From assembly GCA_032719365.1 (NCBI GenBank), contig CM064872.1:52188252-52252251 (forward strand): a stretch of DNA of 64,000 bases, written 5' to 3'. Numbering within the stretch: position 1 is the first letter of the stretch; every line of letters begins with the position of its first letter. Below are positions 12,332-23,660 of this stretch, piece after piece. Below the pieces are notes generated by a model. It was given only the letters and a program-made list of their open reading frames with translations, had not been told where the DNA came from and did not search any database. Both the position numbers and the translations under genes were made by a program. Origin of the DNA: Prinsepia uniflora. Taxonomy: Eukaryota > Streptophyta > Magnoliopsida > Rosales > Rosaceae.

Positions 12332-14686
12332 AATACTAGGGGTATCACTTACTTTCCCAATTTTTTGTATCACACCACATATGACGTCTGATGTGGTATT
12401 TCATGTCATCATTTTTTTTACCAAACTATGTCTTCATTTTAATTATTTATCTTAAAATAAAAATAAAAGCAAAATCAATTATTTAAAAAATTAAATTAAA
12501 ATACAAAATGAAAAAAATATCAACAAGAACGATTATCTCATTCAAAAAAAAAAAACTTCAACCCTCAGGCGATTTGATGCTATGAAATTATTTAATATAT
12601 TCTTAGGGTTTATGATTTTTTAGAAAAAAGACAATTTGATGCTATTGAATTCTTAGGGTTAAAGTTTTTTTTTGAAAGGAGACAATCGGTCTTGTCAATA
12701 TTTTGTTCATTTCATATTTTAATGTTTTAAATATTTTATTTCATTTTAATGTTAATTTTAGGCTTTTTACTTCAAATGCACCCTATTCTCAGACGAAAAT
12801 TCCATTTTGCATCCCATTCTCATTATTGGTGTTAAATTCACCATATTCTCACCGAGTTGTTGCAAATCGGTGATTTTCCATCATTTATGTTAAATGGACG
12901 TCAAAAAATTGACGTAGCACCTATTTAATCTAAACAATGCTGAAAAAAGGTACAATAGTAACTTCATGTTCAAACTTCTTCTCCTCCATTATGTTCATCT
13001 GAGAAAGAAAATCAAACACAAACTAAGACAAAGCATGGAAAGGAAGTTTGCCGATTAGAACTTCAGTTGTATTATCCATAAATGGTATCAGTCCATCTGG
13101 AAAAGAAGTTCACCCGTGTCTACGAACAGAAAGATTGCGAGAGCCCAAAACTGAACCCTCCATTCTCACTCCCAAGGGCGGGTCTATCGAGAGCACAGTC
13201 GAATGCGACAGCGACAACGAAAATTGTAATGGTGACGAGGCGAGGAGGCATGCGGCGGAGGGAACTGAAATCACTGAATTATCTAAAGGAGCGGCATGCT
13301 TCGGGAACTGAAATTACTGAATTATGGATTATTTGAAGTTTTGCATGACCATTATAATGTAATTTTTTTTTTCTTTTGTTTTCATTTTCATTCCATTGGA
13401 TCATAGGAATGAGCAGAATCAAAAGGAAACAGCCGGACTCTAGTTCCCCATCAGAGTCTTTAATTGAGCAAGAGCAGACCGTTTTTAATCTCATCAAAAG
13501 CAAGGAAGGTATGGGAATTTGGGTACGAGACTTGAAAAACAACACAAACCTCTGACATTTTGGTTAACAAAGCAGTAAAAACACTTCAATCCAAGCAACT
13601 GATAAAAGAGGTTTCAAATGTCCAATTTAAGGGGAGAAAGCATTATATGGCTGCAGAGTCTGAGCCCTCCAAGGCTGTAACTGGGGGGGATTGGTATGAA
13701 AATGGGAGCATCGATAAAGATCATGTAGATGGCGCAAAAAAACATGTTTGCAAAGCTCGTATATCAAAAGAAGGTTGCTACAGCGGAGGAATTTCCGGAT
13801 TTGATTAGAAAATCCTGAATATTCACAGAAAAGTTAACGAAGCAGCAAATTGAGGAGATACTGAGGATTTTGGTTTTGGAGAACCAGATCACAGAGGTGG
13901 AGAGCACTGGGATTAGGGAGTTTACTTTTATCCAAGCTCGTAAAATTTGCTACAAATGCACAAGCAAGGGAGGTGTTAGAGTAAAATTTCACTATTGTAC
14001 TCACTGTGCCCGAAGCATGCCGCTCCTCCAGATAATTCAGTAATTTCAGTTCCCTCCGCGGCATGCCTCCTTGCCCCGTCACCATTACAATTTCCATTGT
14101 CGCCGTCGCATTTGATTGGGCTCTCGATGGACCCGCCCTTGGGAGTGAGAATTGAGAGTTCAGTTTTTGGCTCTGGCAATCTTTCTGTTCGCACACAGCA
14201 GTGAACTTCCTTTCTAGATGGACTGATACCATTTATGGATAATATTACTGAAGTTCTCATCGGCAAACTTCCTTTCCATGCTCTGGCTTAGTTTGTGTTT
14301 GATTTTCTTTCCCAGATGAACATAATAGAGGAGAAGAAGTTTGAACATGAAGCTACTATTGTACTCTTTCTTTTTCAACATTGTTTAGATTAAATAGGTG
14401 TCACATCAACTATTTGACGTCCATTTAACAGAAATGACGGAAAATCACTGATTTGCACAACTCGGTGAGAATAGGGTGAACTTAACACCAATAATAAGAA
14501 TGAGGTGCAAAGTGGAACTTTCGTTTGAGAAAATGATTCATTTGAAGTAAAAAACCTTAATTTTAAGATAGTTAATTAAAATGGTGATATGGTTTGTCAA
14601 AAAATAATGACATAAAATGTCACATCTGATGACACATGTGATGTGAAATAAAAAAGTAGGAAAATATATATGGTATCCGTAGTATT
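12332..14686. mobile_element. Long-inverted-repeat (Mutator-like) element carrying a gene fragment
   Basis: The two arms are inverted copies: 12332-13311 on the left and about 14010-14686 on the right. They match over the outer AATACTA ends, the central noncoding part, and an inner part near the loop. The left arm has about 300 bp of extra AT-rich sequence (about 12458-12758). The outer flanks ATATAAATTT and ATTCAAATTT match at 8 of 10 positions, as expected for a decayed 9-10 bp Mutator-type target duplication. The unique loop holds an RPC6-like fragment, so the whole resembles a Pack-MULE. No transposase is present. The family assignment is inference from long arms and duplication length. 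A fold-back or foldback-type element is the alternative. Confidence 0.6.
13409..13975 (+). pseudogene. Captured fragment of RNA polymerase III subunit RPC6 (RPC34)
   Basis: In the loop between the inverted arms, three frames together read like the N-terminal half of plant RPC6, the winged-helix subunit of RNA polymerase III that helps open promoters. Recognisable stretches are SLIEQEQTVFNLIKSKEGMG then IWVRDLKNNTN, VNKAVKTLQSKQLIKEV, FKGRKHYMA, VTGGDWYENGSIDKDH, LTKQQIEEILRILVLENQ and ICYKCTSKG. The reading frame shifts near 13553 and a stop occurs at about 13806, so the fragment cannot make a normal protein. The C-terminal part is missing. It begins just after an AG that could be a splice acceptor. 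It is probably transduplicated from an intact gene elsewhere. Confidence 0.85.
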
Positions 14687-15117
14687 ATTCAAATTTCATA
14701 GGCTTCCAAACAAGCAATATCAGTATTAATTAGTTGGTTTAAAAATGTGATCAATATATATATATATATACATATGGTTTTTCTGTCAAGAGCTTTTTCT
14801 TTTCTTTTCGGTACTTTGGATGAGCTAATTAAGCTCAAAGGGACAAATTAACTAGACACAAATCTTGACCAAGAGGCCCTAATTTGATTAACTTTCCTTT
14901 CCCATCACACCCACAAAATAAGTTGAAGATTTGTGTCTAAATAATAAGAATTGTGTCTTATCTTCAAATTCTACATCTTTTTAATAATTAAATAAGTTGA
15001 GAGGAAATATATATGTTTGTGGTGAAGAGGCCAAGTCCAAGAGACAAAAAAGAAGTAAGAATTTCGGATTTCGGATCAAATAATATATAGTGGTTTTTGG
15101 AAGTTGAGGTATCTCCC
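14687..15117 (+). promoter_or_regulatory. Upstream region of the laccase pseudogene
   Basis: About 430 bp of AT-rich unique sequence between the inverted-repeat element and the laccase start. It includes an (AT)n run at about 14755-14770. No specific promoter element can be assigned with confidence. Confidence 0.4.
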
Positions 15118-15890
15118 ATGGCGAATGCTATTGGGCATTTTGCTTTTTGTGTTTTCCAAGTTTTTCTTCTTTGCAATGCTGCCAATGGGAAAACTCATCA
15201 CCACAAGTTTGTGGTGTATATGTTCTTTCTTGTGTGCGCTCATCATCTCTATATATGTGTATTTGTAATTTGTGTGTAAGTTACTAAATTGCTTAATGTG
15301 TTTGCACTTTGCATTACAAGTTCAGTCATCTTCTTATACTCGACTCTGTAGCACTAAAGACATCCTGACTGTGAATGGCCAATTTCCAGGGCCAACTTTG
15401 AAAGCTCATACAGGGGATTACATGATCATTCAGGTCGATAACCAGGCAAACTACAATATCACTTTTCATTGCTGCGTGCCTGCCATTACTTGATTAATCA
15501 TCTTCCTATATATACATATAGGTTAAATAGCTGTCATCATCTCTGAACTTTAACTCAGATTTTATCATAAGTATTTGATATTAGGTTAACACAACTTCTA
15601 TATACATATATGTATAATGTTGAACTTGAACTTGCAGGCATGGAGTTAGACAAGTAAGAAATCCATGGTCAGATGGACCGGAGTACATCACGCAGTACCC
15701 GATTCGGGCCGGAAAGAATTATACTTACAAAATTGAATTTAGAAGTGAGCAAGGAACAATGTGGTGGCATGCACATATATAGTGGATGGGGAGGGCAATG
15801 CTTCATGGCGCCATTTTTGTTTATCCAAATCCAAACCATCCTTCTGGGTATCCCTTTCCTAAACCTTACGCAGAGGTTCCCATTATACAT
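15118..15890 (+). pseudogene. Laccase exons 1-3
   Basis: Exon 1 starts at ATG 15118 (MANAIGHFAF) and encodes a hydrophobic signal peptide followed by THHHKFV. It ends in phase 0 at a GT donor (15214). Exon 2 starts after CAG at 15325 (SSSYTRLCSTKDI) and contains VNGQFPGPTL, the hallmark near the N-terminus of laccases. Exon 3 begins at 15638 (HGVRQVRNPWSDGPEY) and carries GTMWWHAHI, then TAG, then WMGRAMLHGAIFVYP in the same frame. The exon 2 donor reads CT instead of GT. The text after PIIH no longer matches laccase, which fits an intron starting about 15890. Confidence 0.92.
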
Positions 15891-15964
15891 GCTTATGTGT
15901 CTGCTCTCAGTTTGTTGTTAATATTTTTTCATTTTCAGTTTTAAAATTAATCAGGTTGCATTAG

Positions 15965-16387
15965 TAAAAAAACTTGTCTTAGACGGCAAACCGAATTTGT
16001 TGGTAAAAGTCAAAATTTTCCGCCTAAATTCTATCACGGCGAAATTATTTGTCGCCAAGTTCGTCAGGAAAGCCTCGCTGTGAATGATCTATGACGGCAA
16101 AGTTTAAACTTTTGTCGGCATAGATGTACTTTCGCGGCAAACCTTTCACGGCAAAACGTTTGTCGCCTTGGGCCGTCAAATACACTTTCGCCAGGAAAGA
16201 AAAGTTTAGATGGAAAATATATTTGTCGTGTAAGAAGGCCTATGGCGACAAATACATGCGCCGGGACAAAAGTTCTATGGTGGCAAACTAGGTTTGTCGC
16301 GATAGAGAACTAGGTTCTCTATCGCGACAAATTATCTTTGTCGCAATGTTGCTCTATGCCGACAAATATTTTTGCCGTCTAAGGTTT
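15965..16387. repeat. CACTA-1 left subterminal repeat region
   Basis: Many copies on both strands of short words such as ACGGCAAA, GCGACAAA, TTTGTCGC and TTTGCCG with 20-40 bp spacing. In CACTA elements such subterminal arrays bind the TNPA protein (family knowledge). The same words occupy both ends of CACTA-2. Confidence 0.8.
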
Positions 16388-19300
16388 ATGTAACGAACCG
16401 TCCCAAATTCCTAGATTAGATTAGTGACTAATCACGATTAGTGAGGCTAATCCGTGATTAGTAGAGCGAAATCGGACGAACGGTGCGAAATGACCGTTTT
16501 GCCCCTGATGGTGGCAAAACGTTGACTTTTTAATCGGGCAGTCAAATGGACTTTGACTGATGACCGTGATGTAGTTCGTGACGTCACGAGTTCATAGACA
16601 GGTGGCACATTCAATTCCGACGTTCGAGGAAGAAGTTATGACGTTCGGAAGTTTAGGGGCATTTTGGTAATTTGGGTGCATAGGAGGTCAAAAGTTGACT
16701 TTTTGATCGGGAGGTCCGATGGCCGAGGGCCGAAGACCGTTACGTAGATAAGGACGATACGAATCCATAGACAGGCGGCACGTCGAATTCGGACGTTCGA
16801 CGACGAAGTTACGGTTCACGGAAGTTCCCGGTTACTATTCACGACGGCACATTTTACGAGACAAAAAGTGCAGTTTGTCTTTAGTGGGACCAGTTGCTTT
16901 TTAGCAACCAATGGATGAGTGACAAGTATCACTCATCCACTGGACAACACATTACATACATGCACTTCACCGTGCATTTTCATTTTCTTCGTTCAAACAC
17001 AACCCACCCGATCTCACCATTTTCTCTCATTCCCGTGCAACCCAAACCCAGCCAACCATCACCCATGACCAGGCAGAGGACCAGGGAGATTGAGGGAGCC
17101 GAGGTGGCCGGCTTGGAGGCCTGAACCGCCGCCCACGGCGGCGAGAGGAGGAGAAACCCGAACGGGTACCCAGTTAGCCCATTTTGATCCATTTTTCCAT
17201 TTTCGTTGTTATGGTTAGTTTTTAATGGTTTTAATGAGTCCATTAGGTTGCTAAGGACATTTTAGGAAGGTTTTGGTGGTGGTTGACGGCCGAGAAGCCG
17301 TGTAGACTGATCGGGAAAAATTGAACCGTGAGGTTCAAATTGGACTGGTCGGATTTCGTAGGTTTTAGGTTGTTTAGTTAATTAGGATTGATAGGAAATG
17401 AAGAAATAGGAATTTAGGAGTTGGAATGGAAGAAAACGGACCGAAAATGAGGGAGAAGGAGACCTGGACCGGTTACGCCGGTCCAAGTTGTAGGAAAAAT
17501 CGGACCGGACCGGTTCGGACCGGTCTGATCGACGTAGGGGATGACTGATGACGTCATCATGTCAGGGATGACATCATCATGTCAGATCTGACAATGTCAG
17601 ACTGACATGTCAGACAGTGGGCCAATGGGAGTGTGACACGTGTCACTGTCAGGGGCTGTCAGTGATGACGTCATGCTGACGTCAGCGATGACGTCAGCAG
17701 GTACTGTAGCAGGCGCGTGAAGCCCACGCGCAGCCACTTCAGGCGGCGCGTGAGGGCGCGTGGCAGGGAATCTGGGGAAGGTTCCAACATGTGAAATCAT
17801 CTATTCGATGTAACGAACATTTTGGGACTGGTTTCGTGTCGATCGGACACCGTCTCAATATGTTTCGGGGCATCGGAAGGTTTAGGTTCGGTTTTAAAAA
17901 TAGTTAAAAATATGGGAAAATTACGGAGTTTTAGTGGGAGGTTAATTAAGTAGTTAGTAACCTTCTATTACGATTTGGACAGGTTTGGGAGTCCCGGTGA
18001 CGGTGATCGGCTCGGGGAGCCTATGGCACGCAAATCGAGGCGGCAGCTCGGACGGTCTGTGAGTGAACCTTGTTTTCTAAATTGGTGCATGCATAAATGT
18101 TTATTATATGTTTTATTCCTTGTTTGATGATGCCATGGGTGCATTTCTATGTGGTTACGTATAAGCACTATTTCGAGGTTTCGGCCTTATACGGTGCTTA
18201 TACGGGTCTGTATTCCTTTATTGATTTAAATGAAATGGTGTTGGATTTCTAAAAGGCTAAACTCGGGTATGAAACCCATTTGGTTTTGTCTCGGGCATAT
18301 GACCTCAGATTCCGGGCACGGTGCCCAGTTGGTGTCCTATGTTCGGGTACGAGACCCAGTCACTTTACGGTTTTGATCTCAGGTCAGGGAACCTTAAATG
18401 GATTCTCAGGTTCATGACGGTTTATGGGAACCGGCATGAACCCTTGTTGTGGTATCGTGGTTCATGACGGTTTATGGGAACCGGCATGAACCCTTGTTAT
18501 GTTATTACGGTACATGACGGTTTATGGGAACCGGCATGTTACCTGATTATGGATATTATGGATCATGACGGTTCAGGGGAACCAGTCATGAATGTTTATG
18601 TTATGTATATATATGTTCGTCTACCTTCCTTTACTTCTATTATCTCCTCCGGGGAGGGTCGTTGGCCTGGGTGGACCCCGGAGTAGTCACGGAGCACCGA
18701 CTGAGTGGAGTCACCCCCCAGTTGGGTTCCTTACTCTCAGGAAGGCTATGATTACTATTACCTCGGGTAGGGTCAGTGGTCTACGGACATTGATCTTGAC
18801 TTTGAGAAGACTCGGATTGAGACCTGGGTAGCATGCGCGTGGCTTTGGATACCGTGACAGGATTGGTTGTGTGACTTATATATATGTATGTGATGTATAT
18901 ATGATATATGATATGTGGTGTGTACAGGTGTGCACAGGATTTGAGCAGTGGCTCGTGTACTTGGTTTCTTTATGGTTTGGGGCCGAGTCCTTTATGGATT
19001 TGGGCAGTGGCCCGTATGGTCGTTTTTATTGTGGTCCTTTCGACCTTAGTTTATATCTGCTTTGGGCTTAGTCCCACATATGGTTTGTTTTGGATAAATG
19101 GTTTTCGAATGCATGCATGCTTTTTAGTGGAGGGTACAAATGTCTTCTCGTTAAAATGTTTTTATAAACTCTTGTTTTGTCCACTCACAGTTTTTAATGT
19201 TTTGACTGCCCTTCAGGTTGACATCGGATGTGGACTGTAGCAGAGACCGAGATATCACATGCCTCCTCCAGATCCTGGCGTACTCTGATAGCCCGGGAGG

Positions 19301-19396
19301 GTAAAGGTCGGAAATATCCCTTGTCTGACACTTCGTGTCAGACGGGAGCAGGGTCATCCCGCACTAATCCCGGGGGGATTGGGATGGGTCCTGTCA
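16388..19396 (+). mobile_element. Family A solo LTR, copy A2, inside CACTA-1
   Basis: Starts TGTAACGAACCGTCCC and ends GGGTCCTGTCA. The word TTTAT flanks it on both sides (16384-16388 overlapping the first T, and 19397-19401), consistent with a 5-bp target duplication plus a lost base. It carries the GGATGAGTG hairpin (16908-16943), a short remnant of the GGGC-type array, four CATGACGG hairpin units (about 18412-18590) and a perfect 3' hairpin (19323-19343). No internal domain or coding capacity was seen. Confidence 0.9.
18412..18590 (+). repeat. Four tandem CATGACGGTT-type hairpin units
   Basis: Four copies of CATGACGGTT(N6)AACCGGCATG-like sequence, spaced about 45-60 bp apart. Each can fold on itself with one mismatch in a 10-bp stem. 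Fewer copies occur at the same place in A1 (about 9026-9110) and, reversed, in A4 (about 45241-45390). Confidence 0.8.
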
Positions 19397-19639
19397 TTTA
19401 TTTCACAACAAAAATATACATAATAATTATTACAAAGATTCAACTTGCAAATGCCACAATACACCATATTTGTAAAATAGTGACAATACAACAATTGTAG
19501 AATATTTTAATACTCATTATAATAATATAGTATGTACATTCAAAAGAGTTATAGGTTTCCAAGTGCAAGTTAGATATATAATGTATACATAAACCCGAAA
19601 AAAGACTACCCTAGTTGACCATCATCCTCATTGTGTGCT

Positions 19640-20101
19640 TCACCCTAGTTGGCCATCATCCTCATTGTGTGCTTCATCAGTCGATGGTACTTCCAATTCA
19701 ATCGGCGGTAGTTCAAACCCAGACACTCTGGACATACTTTGTACTATTTTCTGGAGATACAACTGCATATGTTCAATTTTCTTGTCAGATGTCTTTTTTG
19801 CTATCGTCAACTCATCTCTCAAATGATCGACTTCCTTGGTAGCTACCTCTTGAGCTGCCTTTCCTGCTGTCAACTCATCTTTCAAATTATCAACCTCTTT
19901 TTGTAAGTAATGAGTGGATGTTGAAGACCGAGAACTTCCAGTCTCACAAACACGTCCATATCCTAATCCACGTATCTGTGTTCCAGGCTTCTTTCCTAGT
20001 ACATCCATCAAAATATTAAGGCCAACATTAGTATCAGATATAGGTATCTCATCTAATGGAGTACCCTCGGGATATTCCTTCGCTACCTCTTGGAGATACA
20101 C
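19640..20101 (-). pseudogene. CACTA-1 TNPA-like gene, last exon
   Basis: The minus strand reads YLQEVAKEYPEGTPLDEIP, VGLNILMDVLGKKPGTQIRG, then a heptad-like coiled-coil region and MSRVSGFELPPIE, ending at a stop at 19640. It is collinear with exon 7 of the TNPA-like gene of CACTA-2 (37725-38159), but lacks that exon's first residues and has an extra coiled-coil stretch. A 34-bp tandem duplication lies just past the stop (19609-19676). With only this and one more exon left, no functional protein is expected. Confidence 0.85.
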
Positions 20102-20715
20102 TAAGAAAAGTTACAAACATTTTGCCTTAATGTCTGATGATAACTTTACCATTCATATTATCCTTCACAATCAAAAACCTGAATGATAAAATAATATCAA
20201 ACATAAAATCATTGAACAAGACCCCGGATTTGGGAAACAACCAATCAAATAAAGCATAAAGATAAGTTTTCTAACAACCAATCAAATAAAGCATAAAGAT
20301 AAGTTCTCTAACAAACAACCAATCATAGAAATCCCATAATCAAACCAAAGCCTGGAACAAACTCATTCTGCATCAATTAGCCACCTAAAAACGAATGGAA
20401 ATTTATAGGCTTTTCCTCATTCAAAACCCACAAAATGAGGGTTTGTTGAAAGGAAAAGGAGAGTGTAAACAAACAACCAACAAAAATCCATTTGAACGGT
20501 AACGAAACCATATGTAGGCAACCCCATAGCAAATCAAGACAATCAAAAGCTCACCGATAACAAATCATGCACCAAACCAAGCAGTGTACTCAGTTTCAGT
20601 ATCAATAAATACTTCTGAAAGGCTGTTTGACTATACTTTTCAAGCCCACTTTCCTTAAAATGAAATGCCAGCAAGTGTACTTAGTGACCAAACATATAAT
20701 TAAAGAAATACTTAC

Positions 20716-20808
20716 ATATTTAGCTTTGGCCTTATCATTGTTCCATTGGTTGGTTTTCGTAGAATAGGCTTTCCTATAAGTGTCTATCTCCAAAAATTTT
20801 GAACCCTC
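20716..20808 (-). pseudogene. CACTA-1 TNPA-like gene, penultimate exon
   Basis: The minus strand reads FLEIDTYRKAY, TNQWNNDKAKAKY and ends at a GTAAG donor. It matches exon 6 of the CACTA-2 gene (36956-37048). No upstream exon of the gene survives further right in CACTA-1. Confidence 0.82.
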
Positions 20809-20884
20809 CTAATGTGGAATAATAGCGTTTAAAAAAATTATTAATGGTTTTTTAATGCTCAATACAAGATAATATCTTTAAAGT

Positions 20885-21538
20885 ACAACAAGAACAAGAA
20901 CAACACCAGCAGCAACTAAAGTACTAAACATCTGCAACCCATAAACACTAAGGCAGCAAATCATAACTACTCTAATTCATGTAGTAAGTGAGAGGTCCTC
21001 ACATTCAAGATTAGCAAAAGATTGTAGAGGCCAAACTTCAATAAGCATGTTATGTATGATAAAAAAAAATACTTCATGTAAACTGTGAAGTTAAGGTGTA
21101 GACATGAAGTCAGAATTGAAACATCTAATTAAATAAAACTGCAAATTTATGCAAATTAATCCAACATGGCTTATTTAGCGATTCAAATCCAAAAGCTTGG
21201 CAGCTTAACTTGTTCCTATCAGACTGCTAACTAAGCTAAGAACACAACCACATCCATTTCATCTACATATCCATCTGTTCATTCATTTGTTAGTACTTGA
21301 AATTTCTGAAGTCAAACAACCTATACACATCCACTTCACACAATATCCTGGGATTGCTTCATTTGGTTTTTTAAGGTATTAAACCCAAAATAACAACAAA
21401 TAACCAAAGGACCATTGACAACAATTCTAAGATCTCAATCTTCAAACATGACTGAAAACACCCAAATCACTAAGGGTCACCGCCCATGCCATTTTATCTT
21501 TACCTCATATTCCCAAATCAAAGTAGCTTTACTCTTAA
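20885..21538 (+). repeat. Direct repeat copy 1 inside CACTA-1
   Basis: About 650 bp nearly identical to 21845-22488. It begins with an AACAAGAACAAGAACAACACC motif shared by both copies. The copies differ by a few substitutions and small indels. About 300 bp of other sequence separates them, itself containing a short tandem repeat of GTTACTGAAAAATCATCAAT. Confidence 0.88.
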
Positions 21539-21844
21539 ATCAGATTGCAAGAAATTGTATATAAATAAAAAAAACAGAGAGATTGGATTGTTTGGGTTTC
21601 AGGTTTTGGGTGAACAAAAGAGAGAAAGGGAGGTTAGAAGCATGAATGAAAAGTGACTAGCAATGTTACTGAATGTTACTGAAAAATCATCAATCCATTT
21701 CAATTGACTCAACGTTACTGAAAAATCATCAATCCATTCCAGTTTTGATTCAAAGAAATTAAGAACACAACAATCATCTAGTCCTAAACCATTCGAGCTA
21801 GTCTCGATTCTTTCAGCTAAGATCAACACCAGCAGCAACTAAAG

Positions 21845-22488
21845 TTCAACAAGAACAAGAACAACACCAGCAGCAAACTAAACATCTGCAACCCATAAAC
21901 ACTAAGGCAGCAAATCATAACTACTCTAATTCACGCAGTAAGTGAGAGGTCCTCACATTCAAGATTAGCAAAAGATTGTAGAGGCCAAACTTCAGTAAGC
22001 ATGTTATGTATGATAAAAAAAATACTTCATGCAAACTGTGAAGTTAAGGTGTAGACATGAAGTCAGAATTGATACATCTAATTAAATAAAATTGCAAATT
22101 TATGCAAATTAATCCAACAGGGCTTATTTAGCTCATTAATTTTATAATTCAAATCCAAAAGCTTGGCAGCTTAACTTGTTCCTATCAGACTGCTAACTAA
22201 GCTAAGAACACAACCACTTCCATTTCATCTACATATCCATCTGTTCATTCATTTGTTAGTACTTGAAATTTCTGAAATCAAACAACCCATACACATCCAC
22301 TTCACACAATATCCTAGGATTGCTTCATTTGCTTTTTTAAGGTATTAAACCCAAAATAACAACAAATAACCAAAGGACCATTGACAACAATTCTAAGATC
22401 TCAATCTTCAACAAATAACCAAAGGGTCACCGCCCATGCCATTTTATCTTTACCTCATATTCCCAAATCAAAGTAGCTCTACTCTTAA
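21845..22488 (+). repeat. Direct repeat copy 2 inside CACTA-1
   Basis: Second copy of the segment at 20885-21538. Compared with copy 1 it lacks a short piece near its end (the part reading CATGACTGAAAACACCC in copy 1). The high similarity suggests a recent duplication. Confidence 0.88.
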
Positions 22489-23660
22489 AGATAAAATGAG
22501 GTAAAGATAGCTTGAGAAACAGAGAGAGGCTGCTTTGAATGAATAATTAAGTACATTATTTTACCTAATCGTGAAAAGAAGCTTCAAATCGCAGTAGACC
22601 GCAACCTTCAAATGCCGGAGGATCGCACGCTTCAAATCGCTCGTCAATCTTTGTAGAGTAAAAGCTTCAGTCTTGACTACAATCTTCGATAAAGAAGCGG
22701 AGTTTAGATCGAAAATTGATGCCTGATAGCATAGTAAGAGGCCAATGGTGAAAATTTTCATGTTATGGACTAAGATTTATCAATTTCCAACCCTAAATCA
22801 CCATAAGATTATTCTGTGAGTAAACAGACACCAAAGAAAACGCACCTGAGAATTACTAGGGAGCCAATCGATTAACTTCTATCTTCGTCTCAGAATCGAA
22901 GAGGATGAAAGCAGAGAAAGCCATGAGGTGTATACGTACAGCGGTCGAAATTGGGATGCAGAGAAGAAGCTGAGGAAGAAGTCGCGTATGACAAATATTT
23001 TGTCAACAAATGAAATAAAACGGCGCCGTTTGGACACTTCAATAATACCTAAGCCGACAAACCAAGTTTGCCAGTGTGACCAAAATTGTTTTTAGAAGAA
23101 ACACATTCTCGTCTATTATTTTTTCCCTGAGCGAATTGCGAGCGAATTTATTCCATTTAGAATAAATTTTTGGAAAAAAAAAATCGCGAGGAAACAATTT
23201 GTCGTCATAGCTTCCTTGTTTGTCGCCTTACATTTGGCGCCATAATCAAAAGTTCCCGGTCAACTTTTAACGGCAAATTTTACTCTTTTCCATGATAGAT
23301 AACCTATCGCGACAAAATTAGCTTTCGCCGGGAAAAGATTTGCCGCAAAAGCTATATATTCTACTAGTGTTGCTACTTAATTAGTGTTTCTTCGGATTTT
23401 TTTTACATGTTTTGAATATATAAGCCAATTGCCTCTTGACTACTTGTTCGATAATTTTTTATTGAATAAATCATTGGCTAAATGGTTGAAACTGCCCTTA
23501 AATTTTACTATAATTTTAACAACCTTCATCTATAGTACTTCACAATTAGCTAGTGTGATCACTAGCCGTACAATTACCATAATTTTACCATAAGTGGAGG
23601 AGAGCCCACTTAAATTATCTTATGGTAATTTAAACGGTCAACCTTCATCTTATGGTAATT

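Larger units (their letters stand above)
15959..23369 (-). mobile_element. CACTA-1, non-autonomous CACTA (En/Spm) transposon
   Basis: The right end reads, in reverse, CACTAGTAGAATA. The left end reads CATTAGTAAAAAAA, a one-base change from CACTA. Both ends are flanked by TTG (15956-15958, 23370-23372), the 3-bp duplication expected for the superfamily. Subterminal regions (15965-16387 and about 23020-23360) are full of GCGACAAA/TTTGTCGC words. The only coding remnant is the 3' end of a TNPA-type gene on the minus strand (19640-20808), so the element's own left-to-right order is reversed relative to CACTA-2. It contains a 640-bp direct duplication, a 38-bp tandem repeat near 20236 and a family A LTR. 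It must rely on another element to move. Confidence 0.92.
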
